Shown: piece by piece, positions 37,138 to 49,286 of the stretch
Layout: every line of letters starts with the position of its first letter
Position numbering within the stretch: position 1 is the stretch's first letter
From: Ursus arctos
Taxonomy: Eukaryota > Chordata > Mammalia > Carnivora > Ursidae
Direction: 5' to 3'
Assembly: GCF_023065955.2 (NCBI RefSeq)
Contig: NW_026623089.1
Location: 33,014,767-33,078,766 of the forward strand
DNA: 64,000 bases
Position numbers and translations under genes: made by a program
Notes under the pieces: generated by a model
Told to the model about the DNA's origin: nothing
Databases searched by the model: none
What the model saw: only the letters and a program-made list of their open reading frames with translations

Positions 37138-38732
37138 CTGTGGGAATGGGGTTGGGGTAGATACTTCTAGATTCACTTCTAGTTGAGGAATGGGATTTTT
37201 AAAAGAATAAGGGAAATGTATCAAGTGGAAGGAGGATATATATTAAAATAAGATGAAACCTATACAAAGTGGGAGGGAGTGATCAAGGTAAGTTATCTAA
37301 TTACCATTTTTTTTTTCTAGAGACAACCTTGCAAATGATATTCAACAATACTCCGAGAGTGAAGAGTAAGTCCTTACAGACATCTACAGTAGGCCTTTGC
37401 CAACTGCTCCTTTCTTGCTTCCAAAGAATTGAGAGAGGCTTTTAATCTCAGTGCTACCATTTAACACACAGATTTTCATAAGTAAAAGATCAAAAAGAAC
37501 ATGACAGCTTTCTTACAATGCCAAAAGTCTCCTGAATGAAAGAAAAGGAAGGGATTAAAATGTTGCTTATCTTCTGAATTCATTCCCTATATGTGGTATT
37601 TGTCTGAACATGCTCCTTTGGTGGGATTTTCCAAAGTCCAAAGTCCAATCTCCTTAGCTTTCATATATAGTACCTTACAGAAGTTTTTTTATAAGTATAT
37701 ATTAGCACCTTGGCCTGCTGAATTTTGTTATCTCTGACCTGCAAACATAACTGTAAATATAAATGCACCAAGGCTGTTCCAACTCTCCATGAGCTCTACC
37801 CTCACCCTGACTTCCTTTTTTGCTGTCTTTATCTGCTCACAATAAAACATAATTCAAACTGGAACAATCTCTTATCCACATATTTTAGTCCTTTTCCTTC
37901 TTCCCCAATTTCAACTTTTGTCCATTTAACTTTGGGGGGAAATTATCTTCTATGTTTTTCTTTCCATTGTGGAATACAGGTTAAAGGGGAAGACACTATT
38001 TGGATTCCTAGAACTTTACCATTCCTATCTGCAAAAACTCAGTTAACTTTCTAAACATGAATTCTCTGTTGCCACCTGGTAGTAAAACTGCCAGATATTG
38101 CATTTTCATTTGTTTGTAGTACTGAATCTTCCTGCTCAGAATGGCACTCTTCTCATAAAGCCAGCACCAGCAATCTAGTCTATTAACACTGATAGCTGTT
38201 AAAAGAGTAAAGTTACAGGATATTCGTAAGTGTGCATATGTATGCACGTACATACATATACACACATTTAGTCCAAGGGCTGATAATAATCCATTCTAAT
38301 TATTTTCATTTTATCTCCCTGATCTGTTACTTATTGGTCAGGTCTTCGAGTTCTCTCCTAATCCACTAGCTTTCTACTAAATCTCTCATGCTGTTTCCTC
38401 CTAAACTAAAAGCCTTCTATTACTACTACTTCTTCCAATTATGCTCTAAATCAAAATACTGTTTTCCACAACCTCTGACAGTGGGAAATATTTAAGTGTT
38501 CTATGCTACATACACACATAAGACTTACAACTTAATGCAATTAAATCTCTCACCAAGATTAGCATCAGCATCAACTTAATAAATACTTAGAAGGATTAAA
38601 GTTATAAAATTCAACTACGTTCATTTTCAACAAAGAGTGAGATTCTTTTTTTTTTTTTGGCAATTAACTTATGGTAGTGAAAATCACTTAACTGTTCAAT
38701 TACATTAATGAAAGGCTTAAGAAAAAACTTAG

Positions 38733-38848
38733 GGGTGTCTGGCTGGCTCAGTCGGTAGAGTGTATATCTCTTGATCTCAGGGTCATGAGTTCAAACCCCT
38801 TGTTGGGTGTAGAGCTTACTTAAAAAAATACATATTAAAAAAAAAACT
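38733..38848 (+). repeat. Short Can-SINE
   Basis: GGGGTGTCTGGCTGGCTCAG head. Flanked by AAAAAACTTA on both sides. Confidence 0.9.
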
Positions 38849-38867
38849 TAAGAAAAAATATAAATTC

Positions 38868-39071
38868 AGGGCACCTGGGTGGCTCAATCGTTAAGCATCT
38901 GCCTTTGGCTCAGGTCATGATCACAGCGCTCTGGGATTGAGCCCCACATCAGGCTCCCTGCTCAGCGGGAAGCCTGCTTCTCCCTCTCCCACTTCCCCTG
39001 CTTGTGTTCCCTCTCTCGCTGCCTCTCTCTCTCTGTCAAATAAATAAATAAAATCTTAAAAAAAAAAAAAC
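38868..39071 (+). repeat. Can-SINE
   Basis: GGGCACCTGGGTGGCTCAAT head, TC-rich body, poly(A), then an ATATAT run at about 39071-39090. Confidence 0.95.
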
Positions 39072-39994
39072 ATATATATATATATATATTCTAACAGTGG
39101 GCTTTGACTGTTTTCAACTTTTTCATTTACATTGTCTCTTAAAGTTCTTTAATTCTCTCCAATGCCCTGATGTACTGACAATGGTTTGTTCTTGTTGATT
39201 TCTGTGTACTTGGAATTAACTTTTTACAAAGTATGCAAATGGATATCAAAAATGTCATTGATAACCAAAGACAGAACTATCTCATATAAGTAACTTTTTC
39301 AAAACACTGAACACCCAAGTGCCAAACCTTTTAAAATTTCTCATGCAAATTTATACAAAACTGATCCCCAAATCTATCCCTGCCTTCTTAAATACAGGAC
39401 AAGAAACAATTTGAGGGGTTTTTTTGGACAGCAGGATTAGTATCACTTCTGAACACGACTTCTGTATTTTGAACATGTATTTGATTTATCTGCAGGAAAC
39501 CTGTTACCAAGCTTAACTAAATACTTAACAATTACTACAGCAAATGAAGAAAAAGTTGGAAGTGAAAGCCTGAGGCTTTCTCTCTTCAATGGGACAAAAA
39601 GTACTTGGCCTTAGTGCCGGGAATTCACAAGGGTTATTTTGGTGCTATCAGGTCTTTTATTGTGTTTAAATCACTACTCAATTTACAGGCATGAAGAGAG
39701 TTGTAGTCTGAAGTATTATGTTATTATTTCATGGAGATGTGCAAGGAAAGAGTAAACATACAAATATTTCTAGTCAGTACCGACACCACCTTTACTAAAT
39801 AATTTTCATATAGACATTTTCCAAATTTTTGCCTGTGAATAAGACCACGAACTTTATCTTCAAAACTAGGAAGTATTCTATATTTCACAAATAAATTTGA
39901 TTTAAAAATTCTGATTTTTGCAGTATATTTTTTATACTCTCTATGCATACAAGAAAAAGGCTTTTGTAAGTCATTTCCCTACTATTTCTCTCAT

Positions 39995-40640
39995 ATTAAC
40001 TTAAAAAATACTTATCAAGCATTTCCTCTGTGTAAAATATTGTTTAGGTGCTACAGAAGAGACAATGAGTGGATAATAGTTCCTGACATAAAGGGATTAA
40101 ATTCTAATAGCGGAAAGAAGGCAAGTCTTCAAACAGGTATAGTATATGACAAAATATAAACAGTACTATAAAAGTGGGACAAAGTATCCACATATGGTTA
40201 AGTGGAATTAGCAAATGCTTCATGAAGAGGTAGCATTAAAGATGCTTTTGGAAGAGATTCAGGATTTTTACAGTTATAAATGAAGCCAAGATAGAAAATA
40301 AAAGACAGATCCAGGACACAATGAATTTTCCACTCTGAACACCCATGTGAATAATGGTCAGAAATGTGTCTGGAAAGAGTCTGAGATAATTTCTTTTCAT
40401 TAACCTGTCAAATTTTTACTTTAGATGAACAAGAGACTCCGAAGCTTTTCAACAGGGAAATACGATTAGACTGTGCCCTAGGAACAATAATCTGGCACTG
40501 ATATGTATGATGAACTGAAGTGAGGAGACACTACTGGAAGAGGCTAATTAGAAAACAGTTATAATAACAAAGATCTGAATTTCAATAATAGGAATAGGAA
40601 CAGAAAGGTTAGGAACATTTAAATTTCAAATGCTAGATGA
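39995..40640 (+). repeat. Ancient high-copy mammalian repeat, decayed
   Basis: Same family as the fragment at about 5.3 kb. It has AAGCATTTCCTCTGTGTAAA, a TAAAAGTGGGACAAAG stretch, TTTCAACAGGGAAATACG, AATAATCTGGCACTG and GGAAGAGGCTAATTAGAAAA. I cannot name the family. Confidence 0.5.
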
Positions 40641-40974
40641 CACTTTTTTAAGGTAAGAACTTGTAAGAACTTTTTCTGCACAGTCAGAAAATATTTATGA
40701 GTTCCTATTCTGGCCATCAAGAGCTCACAACTGGAGGTGGAATGGAGCAACAAACACAGTAAAACGTAAAATATGATGAAGCCATGATAAAAGGTAAAAG
40801 CTGAGGCATTTCAGGAGAGCAATACTGGGTTTGGAGTGAAAAAGAAAAATCTGTACTAGGTCATCAATCATACTGGATTATGCACCGAGGTAGATTTCTA
40901 CTAGTGGAGTTTGGGATAAGGTCTGTAGAGAAAAGGTGTTCGGGAAAAGCACAAATAGTCTTATAAGCAAGTAA

Positions 40975-41110
40975 TAATAATAACTAATATTTTAAAGTGC
41001 TTATTATATGCCAGACACTTTTATAAATATTTTATGTATACTGTCTCATTTAATCTTCACAAAAATCTATAGGCACATTGACCTCATTTTACAGATGAGG
41101 AAAATATCTG
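40975..41110 (-). repeat. MIR fragment
   Basis: AAAGTGCTTATTATATGCCA then GACACTTTTATAAATA, CTCATTTAATCTTCACAA and CATTTTACAGATGAGGAAAA. Confidence 0.75.
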
Positions 41111-41405
41111 CAAATTTTACCCTGTCATGCATGAGGTGACCACAGAGGTTTCCCAAAGCACTAAACTCACCACAGATGCACTGTAATATTAACTTTCACA
41201 ATCAAGACCCAGGAAATCCTCCTGACTGCTTTACCAAAATAAGCACCATTACCTTCAAATGCAGGTTTCCACAAAACTACAATCATATGAAAAATAAGGC
41301 CCAAATAATTAGGATTACTATAGGTAACTAAGCAGAGAAAAATAAGCCTGCAGGAAGTTCACTATTATCTAATTCACATGCTAGCTTTGGCTTGTATTTA
41401 CTTAC

Positions 41406-41435
41406 CGACATGGCTGCATAATCTCTGCTGTTAGT
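41406..41435 (-). other. Candidate 30-nt in-frame microexon of EXOC6
   Basis: On the minus strand GCTGACTTCCTTCTCAG is followed by 30 bases and then a perfect GTAAGT donor preceded by CG. The surrounding intron is phase 0 and the 30 bases translate without a stop as TNSRDYAAMS, so inclusion would add ten residues between FTHLP and GKVAQ. The minus strand has TGC about 22 bases before the acceptor and GCATG starting 24 bases into the downstream intron (plus strand CATGC, 41377-41381). These are the kinds of motif used by SRRM4 and RBFOX proteins on neural microexons. A good branch-like CTGAC sits only 12 nt from the AG, which is unusually close. It could still be a chance pseudoexon, and it may already be annotated in some transcript I do not recall. 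Confidence 0.45.
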
Positions 41436-41789
41436 CTGAGAAGGAAGTCAGCCGGGCAATCAAATAAAAAAGGAAAATGTATTCCAATAGCAGCAGAAGC
41501 AGTGTTCAAAGTAGCAAAATATACTACAAAACAAGCAAGCTGGCTCTGTGTGTTTGCTATAATTTAAAGGCATTAACTTATTACATACCTGTGATCATCA
41601 TTTTATTTTGGGATTTGTATGTGAATTTTTACATCCACACCAATCAGATAAATCCTCCTCCAAACTTCTGTCTACCTAATCAAGTAGTCAGTATTAAAAT
41701 ACCAAGAACTTTTGCAGTTACTAAATGTCTGCTGAACCGGCAAATTTAGAAAACACCAACTCTTTGACAGGGTTCTTTGCTATAGAGCA

Positions 41790-41925
41790 GCTGTTCTCAA
41801 ATTTTAATCAAAAAATGCAGATTTCTAAGCTCTGGAAATTTTAATTCAGTTAGGTATAGAGCCAAGCACTGGAATCTGAATTGTTAACAAGTATCTCTTC
41901 CTGCAAATGATTTTAATACCAAAGG
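41790..41925 (+). repeat. MER3-like hAT MITE, decayed
   Basis: GAGCAGCTGTTCTCAAATTT start, AAAATGCAGATTTCTAAGC and TTGTTAACAAGTATC; the right end is lost. Confidence 0.4.
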
Positions 41926-41996
41926 AAATAAAATGTCTGTTTCTTTACAAATAAAAAACTGCACGATTCTGAAGATGTTTAGAAAGGATAAGCCAG

Positions 41997-42201
41997 GGGC
42001 GCCTGGGTAGCGCAGTCGTTAAAGCCTCTGCCTTCAACTCAGGGCGTGATCCCGGTGTTCCGGGATCGAGTCCCACATCAGGCTCCTCCGCTGGAAGCCT
42101 GCTTCTTCCTCTCCCACCCCCCTGCTGTGTTCCCTCTCTCACTGGCTATCTCTCTGTCACATAAATAAATAAAATCTTTAAAAAAAAAAAAAAAAAAAAA
42201 G
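41997..42201 (+). repeat. Can-SINE (young type)
   Basis: GGGGCGCCTGGGTAGCGCAG head and about 22-base poly(A). Flanked by AGAAAGGATAAGCCAG. Confidence 0.96.
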
Positions 42202-42649
42202 AAAGGATAAGCCAGTAAGCTTCCACATAATCTGCCGCTATTGTTTAAAAGGAAATACTCAAGGAAAAATGGCACGTTAAATTATCTTATAATTAATCAT
42301 GTAAATTTATTTTCTCCCCCAAAAGTGAATAACAACTCAAAGCAAAAAAACAAATCACTGGTCTCAATTTAAATATATATATGCTCCTGAAGTTCTGTAC
42401 TAAATACATAGTACTAGCTTATTCCTTTAAAATATTCGGGATTTAATTAATTCCTTAAAATAATAAAGATTAATAAAATTAACTAAAATAGCCTGAAAAT
42501 GCTGTTTAATTTTTAAGAACTATCTAATTTACTTTTCAAAATCTGAAAATAAACTATATAATATTTAAGCACTATTTACCTGAAACATGAACTTAACCTT
42601 ATTATATTATGTCAATAAAATTCAAAATTTATTTATTAGTGGCAGTTGA

Positions 42650-42915
42650 ACATCTGGTATAGCCTACATTGAAGGTGTCCCTCTGTGTGGGAGGCTGTCC
42701 TCTTCACCGAACACAATGAGTAAAAAAAAACAAACCGCAAGCAGGAATAGAGGAATAGCCTGCCTGATCATCCTAATTAACCCTAGTAAGCAGTGGGCTG
42801 GGAACTGTGCTAGCCAGACAATTCTCTCTTCTGGGAGACTGGACTAGACTCCAGATAATCTCTAAGTCCTTTCTAGATTTAACTTCCAATAAAAGTCAAT
42901 AAAGTCAGGCAACAA
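42650..42915 (+). repeat. Possible old L3/CR1- or MIR-like repeat
   Basis: Only the stretch GACTGGACTAGACTCCAGAT, AATCTCTAAGTCCTTTCTAG, ATTTAACTTCC is reminiscent of CR1/L3 3' ends. Weak. Confidence 0.3.
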
Positions 42916-43509
42916 CATTTAACATGAATACCATGTAAGTCATAGGACTTGGTATGCTTTCATCATAGTTCACATCGTATCATTTTTATGACTTACAGGT
43001 AATAAATCAGATCAATGTGATTCATTACCATTATATATTTTAAAAATTAATATCCAAATAAGGAAAACCAATTTGTAAGCATATATATACAATATATGGT
43101 TATGCTTTCACTAGATAAGCACTAAAATGCATTCAAAGCTGCCTGTGCCATGATTTTAAAACTACAATCTGTATTTTTCATACAATTCTTTCTGGTGTCA
43201 CATGAAAGAGAGGGTGATTAAAACCTCTGATTGTACAGTTGACTATTAAAATTCTCCTTTACAATTTTCAGTCAAGTAAAAAAGACATGTAAACCCACAT
43301 ACTTAACTCAGAAAAAAGTCTGAACGAAAGAATAAAGAACATAAAAGGGTAGGGCTAAAAGAGAAAATAAGGTGCCAAAACGAATAAATCTATGTTTAGG
43401 TTGGGACTTTACATCTGTATGAAATAATGATGCTTAGAAACACAATATTATATATAAGGCCCTTAGAGATGACCTAATCCAATCATTTTACTTCAAAGAG
43501 AAGGAAGCA

Positions 43510-43780
43510 GGTTGCTCAGAATCAAGATGGTAGACTAAGTTAATGTCTTTGCGTCCCATTGACCCTGAGATACAAGTGAAATAAAAAGCAGGGAACTGCA
43601 AAAAGGAATAAATGTTTAATAGCACAGGAAATGATTTCTGGAAGACAGAAAGCACATGAAACAGAAGAGAAAGACACTGCCCATTATCTGCTAACAGGGA
43701 ACTACAGTGGAGCTGAGAGCCAGCTGTACATGAGAGGTCCAGAGTCGGCAGGTATGAAAAAGGACAGAAATGAAAAATGG
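43510..43780 (+). repeat. Possible L1M 5' end fragment
   Basis: CAAGATGGTAGACTAAGTTA, TGTCTTTGCGTCCCATTGAC, CCTGAGATACAAGTGA recall the start of old L1 copies. Only low support by eye. Confidence 0.3.
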
Positions 43781-43788
43781 GATGGAGG

Positions 43789-44004
43789 GGCATCTGGGTG
43801 GCTCAGTTGTTAAGCGTCTGCCTTTGGCTCAGGGCGTGATCCCGGCATTCTGGGATCGAGCCCCACATCAGGCTCAGACTCTGCTGGGAGCCTGCTTCTT
43901 CCTCTCCCATTCCCCCTGCTGTGTTCCCTCTCTTGCTAGCTGTTTCTCTCTCTCTGTCAAATAAATAAATAAAATCTTTAAAAAAAAGAAAGAAAGAAAG
44001 AAAA
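43789..44004 (+). repeat. Can-SINE (young type)
   Basis: GGGGCATCTGGGTGGCTCAG head, GAAA-extended tail. Flanked by GAAAAATGGGATGGA. Confidence 0.96.
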
Positions 44005-44759
44005 ATGGGATGGAAAAATAGGGAAGGTCATTGAAGATTTCTTGAACAACTATGCCAATGATCCTTTAACTACAGAGCACAGGCAATTTCCATAATGAAA
44101 GAACATTTGAGGCTTCTGGTATAGATGGAAAGAAAGAGGGAGGGAAGGAGGAAGAGAGGAAAAAAGAGCTCTGCTCATTCTGGCATGGTGTAGTAATAAT
44201 GGAAAGAGAGGCACAGAAGGCTACATAATTTATGAAGCTCAGTGCAAAAAGTAAATGTGGGGCCCTTTGTTCAAAAACTATTAAGAATTCCAAGAAAACA
44301 AGAAATGAACACCAAATCACATGCAGGACCCTTCTAAACCCATGTAACTGCATAGGTCACACATACATGAAGTTGGCCCTGAAGAGAGAAGGCCACAATC
44401 TCATGGTTAGCTCCATACCTGAGGTGAAGAATCCTAGGCAAAATGATTTTTAAAAAATTCCCAGTCGATTCCTACTCAGGAGAAAAGTTTACCAAAAAAT
44501 AGGGTATTTACACAGTAGCAGAGTAAACTTGTATCAGCTCTCCAGGACTTCTTTGTTAAAAGAGAATGAGCAAAATAAAGAAGCAAAAAAACCTGTTCAA
44601 GGGTAACATAGATAATTTAAGAAACTGAAATACCTATCAAAAAAAAAAACACAAAACCCTCTAATATTCAGGAAGATTTGAAAGATAATATATTCATTTT
44701 TTTTTTTTTTAAAGAACAGTACCCTATGACAAAGGAACACTTAAAAACAGAAGTGGTTC

Positions 44760-44967
44760 GGGGCGCCTGGGTGGCTCAGTCGTTAAGCGTCTGCCTTCGG
44801 CCCAGGGCATGATCCCGGAGTCCTGGGATCGAGTCCCACATCGGGCTCCTCTGCTGGGAGCCTGCTTCTTCCTCTCCCACTCCCCCTGCTTGTGTTCCCT
44901 CTCTCGCTGGCTGTCTCTATCTCTGTCAAATAAAATAATAAAATCTTTAAAAAAGAAAAAAAAAACC
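44760..44967 (+). repeat. Can-SINE (young type)
   Basis: Flanked by AGAAGTGGTTC. GGGGCGCCTGGGTGGCTCAG head. Confidence 0.96.
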
Positions 44968-45797
44968 AGAAGTGGTTCATTAGAAATTAAAAATTAACAA
45001 AATATTTTACAAAAGGACTGAAAAATAAAATTGGAAAAATCTCCCAAAACACAGAACAAAAAGTTAGATACTGTTTCTGACCAAATCATGTATCTTCATT
45101 TATTATTGGATATATATTTGTTTCTCACTTAAAGAAAGCATGTTTCAAAACTATATATGAAAATTAAAAATGCAAATTAAAGACTCAGTGGCACCAGATA
45201 CATTTAGTAGGGAAGGAGACTATGGCCCTAAGCATAAAGAATTTACAAAGGATACTAAATTAGGCCATTAATAAGACACTTTTGGCTGGAAGCAAAAAAT
45301 TAAGCCAACGGAAAAACCCTTCAAAGTAAACACCTAAAAAGGGAAACACCTTAAAAGGGAACTAGAAAGGGAAGTAGATACAGAAATAAAGATCAAATAA
45401 CCATTTCCTCGTTTTCAAAGTGGTTCCTACTATAATTTTATTATTGAACATATACTCTGATTTATTTCTTGAGTTAATCAAAAGTAAATCATTTTTCTTT
45501 GGCAATGTGATTTTAAAATCTATACCAAATATAGTGCTATGCTAGTAAATGTTTAACAACAATTCTCTGGGAAAAAAGCCTTTATTCGTAAGATTTGCTG
45601 ATTGCCATGGTCTATCTACTCCTTCCTATGGCTACCGATGTGATGTCACTGAATGCACAGCTGAGAAGAAATGTGCGCAATAGGCTCTCATAATAATTCC
45701 CACCACTATTTTAAAGCCATTTTCTCTCAGTAGGAAGGCATCTCTAATCTTAGAGTAAAAGATATGGGGAGAAACGATACTATTAACAGATATTCTT

Positions 45798-46005
45798 TGA
45801 TTTTTTTTTTTTTAGAAGATTTCATTTATTTATCTGAGAGAGCGAGCATGAGCGCACAAGCAGAGGGAGGGGTGGAGGGAGAGGGGGAAGCAGACTCCCT
45901 GCTGAGTGGGTAGCCCTGTTGCCACCACAGGGCTTGATCCCAGGACCCCAATATCATGACCTGAGCCGGTCAGTCACTTAACCGACTGAGCCACCCAAGC
46001 GCCCC
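45798..46005 (-). repeat. Can-SINE
   Basis: Flanks ACAGATATTCTTTG and ATAGATATTCTGTT. Head is GACTGAGCCACCCAAGCGCC. Confidence 0.93.
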
Positions 46006-46036
46006 AATAGATATTCTGTTAATAAACAGCTTTTTA

Positions 46037-46238
46037 GGGGCGCCTGGGTGGCACAGCGGTTAAGCGTCTGCCTTCGGCTCAGGGCGTGATCCCGGCGTTA
46101 TGGGATCGAGCCCCACATCAGGCTCCTCCGCTGTGAGCCTGCTTCTTCCTCTCCCGCTCCCCCTGCTTGTGTTCCTTCTCTCGCTGGCTGTTTCTATCTC
46201 TGTGAAAAAAATAAATAAAATCTTTAAAAAAAAAAAAT
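46037..46238 (+). repeat. Can-SINE (youngest type)
   Basis: GGGGCGCCTGGGTGGCACAG head and CGGCGTTATGGGATCGAG block. The duplication AATAAACAGCTTTTTAG is perfect. Confidence 0.97.
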
Positions 46239-47144
46239 AAACAGCTTTTTAGAGACATCTATTCTTAATAAAGATGCCAAAGATTATTCCTCATTATTCC
46301 TAAAAATCATGTCTATTTTTTATTATTATTCATCACAAGACTTCTATTAGTGCAGAAAACCAAAAGTTAAGCATATTTGAAAGCAAAGGAAAACATATCT
46401 TTCTTGGAAGAAAAGTTGGTGCTTACAGTTCAAACAGAAACAAGATTAGTTTATTTAACAACTCTAGAGTAATAGCAAATGTAAGCACAGAAAATTATAT
46501 TATGGGTAAAAATAAAATAGAGGTCTGAGAAAGGAAGAAATATGAGCAAATTGAATCATGAATGCATGATCTTCTATTTACTTCTGTAAAAGATAATCAT
46601 TCGTTACTATAAAATCTGGGTAAATTGGGTCCCCTTTGCAAATACACATATCAAGAAATTAAGGAGCCATTACCACTTATACATATCCTCTAGTGGTTGC
46701 AAATCAGTAAAATTTCCTTACTGAAACAAACACACGATTATTAGCATTTATGAAGAAAGGAAATATTCATTATTCTTTCTAGAAGCAGACCAGTGCTGGG
46801 TCTTTAGGTAATACATTCACAGTAAAATGTCAGAGTTCCATTTGGCAGTCTTCACGAAGAATAACTAGGTATGCTCAAGTTGCTCAACAACCTTTTCTAT
46901 TTACATATGTGTAAGTGGTGAATGAATGTTTAATGCTTTTTGAAATTCCTTTGGTTTTAAATTTTCTAGCTAATACAAAATCTTATTTTAAAAAAATAGG
47001 ACTTATAAATTAGACTTAAATTAAGTCTCATAATTGCGCAGAAGAAAATGACTTGAAAGTATGAAAGAAAATACATGTCAAAATGTTAACAGTGGTTATC
47101 CTTTGACAAGTTAACAGGTAATTTCTTTTTTCAAATGGTTTTTT

Positions 47145-47353
47145 TGTTTTGTTTTGTTGTTTTTAAAGATTTTCTTTATTTTACAGAGAGAGAGAGAGAC
47201 AGCCAGCGAGAGAGGGAACACAGGCAAGGGGAGTGGGAGAGGAAGAAGCAGGCTCCCAGCAGAGGAGCCTGATGTGGGGCTCGATCCCAGGACTCTGAGA
47301 TCACGCCCTGAGCCGAAGGCAGACGCTTAACGACTGAGCCACCCAGGTACCCC
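47145..47353 (-). repeat. Can-SINE
   Basis: Flanked by GTTAACAGGTAATTT. Head is CGACTGAGCCACCCAGGTAC. Confidence 0.95.
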
Positions 47354-47764
47354 GTTAACAGGTAATTTTTATTTCTTCTAGACAGCTGCATTTCCTATTG
47401 TAAGAAAAAAAAATACTAGAAACAAGAAGGGTTACTTACACATCTGAAAGAGTAAAAACTGTTGATTTCAAGAATATTAATTTAGGGATGAAATAATATT
47501 TACTTCATGTACTAATCAGACTTCACTGGCATCTGTTAGCCATTATAAGCACTGTACTCAAGTTATAATTATTCATATAAATATGCTTTATAAAGTGAAT
47601 ATCTTTCAAAATTAAAGTTTTTAATGGCTACATAATGCAAAAGTAGAGAACTCAGAGCTAAATAATATCAAGCTAAAAATGTAGGCATAAATATAAGAAA
47701 AAAAAGTAAAGCATATTAAAATGAAACTAATACTATTAAAGGCCTTAAAACAGTAATAGAGGAA

Positions 47765-48015
47765 GAAAGGAGAAGAAAGGACAAAACTAACATTTATTAA
47801 TAGTTCTTACTTTATGCCAAGCACCCTGCCAGGCAACTTTTTTACACACTATTTCAATTTATCCTATGATAGTCCTATAGGAAAATGGATTATGCCTATT
47901 TTGCAAAAGGTAAAAGGTTCAGAGGTTAAGCAACTTGCCAGGATCCCACAGCTAGTAAATTACAAATCCAAGGTTCAAACATAAATTGTTCTAACTCTAG
48001 AGCCCATCCTATGCT
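47765..48015 (-). repeat. MIR, nearly full length
   Basis: AACATTTATTAATAGTTCTT, ACTTTATGCCAAGCACC, GGTTAAGCAACTTGCCAGGA, TCCCACAGCTAGTAAATTAC follow the reverse MIR consensus in order. Confidence 0.8.
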
Positions 48016-49138
48016 CTCCTCACTTCAGCAACCTGGCCCCCAAGAACAATAACAGATAAATGGGTTCTGCTTTAATTGAATCATAAAAAGGCAAGTTCCC
48101 CTGAGGCAGATAATGTATTTAACAGGGCAGCTTAACATTTTGGGTAATGGGGCAATACCAGTCATAACTGCAAAATACTGCCTATTTAGCTTGCTGTTGA
48201 TTTCTATGGTCAGTAGAGAGCCTGGCTTCTCTGCTAGAGCAAGGGGAAATGCAGATGAGTAAGTATTTTAATATGGAAGCATATTAAATTACTTTACTTT
48301 TCCATTTCCTGCATAAACTTGAACTGGCTGAAACAGTGCAAGTGAAGAGAAACAGGTGAGGGACGTAGTATACCAATTCTCTCACTCATCCAACCCTACA
48401 AAGTATCTACAGTGAATATTATTGCTGGTCATGGAAATCCTACAGCTTTCTATAGCTACCACAATGTAGTTAAAAAGCGAAAATAACAAAGTTCTTTCCC
48501 TGGGCTCCATCAAAACCATTATGATCCATTAACTTCTATTGTTTTCACCTTGTGAGCAGAACACAAAATTCTATTGGTTGGATTATGACTTTTTTTGAAC
48601 CAATGGAACCTTTACCAGGCAATATGGTCAGCAACTGCACATTATGATTATCTGTGATTGAGAAAATACTCTTCCGCAACAGTGGCAGGAACTGACAAAA
48701 AACTATGCAGTGAAGCTAGGAGTGGAGCTTTTAAACTAGGTGTTCTGTCTTACGTACTTTTTAGGGTTGAGGGGTGAAAGAGTCAGCTTTATCCCTCAGA
48801 CTCAACTTTTGTGTCAAATTACTTGCACTAATGACCAACACTTGCACTATTTGAAAGAGTGGTCCTTGGTCTCACGGATCCCACTGACTCTAACTCACTG
48901 CACTGACTCTGAACAATGTCAAAACTAAGATAGATAGGGAACATGGCCACTACTTAACTCTTCATGTCTAAGTAGGATAGCTACTTCTGCGTAAGCTGAC
49001 TGACTTGGGACTAAATGTGACAAATAATCTTCTGAAGCTTCTTTGAGAATGAAAGGAGTCAGAACCGGCCCCTCCCTCCATCTGGGTCCAAGGGTAACCT
49101 GAAACTAAGGAATCATTTTCAGCTTAAAATATTCAAAT

Positions 49139-49286
49139 GGGGTGACTGGGTGGCTCAGTCAGGTAATTTGATTTTGGCTCAGGTCATGATCTCAGGGTTG
49201 TGAGATTGAGCCCCACGTCAGGATTCTCCCTCTCCCTTGACCTGCACTCCCATGCTCTCCCTCTCTAAAAAAACACATCAACAAAA
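49139..49286 (+). repeat. Can-SINE, internally deleted
   Basis: GGGGTGACTGGGTGGCTCAG head, shortened body. Flanked by AAATATTCAAAT and AAACATTCAAAT. Confidence 0.9.

Noticed and set aside
47425..47465. TTTTTACTCTTTCAG followed four bases later by GTAAGT, resembling a recursive splice site
   Set aside because: A recursive site needs AG directly followed by GT; here ATGT intervenes.
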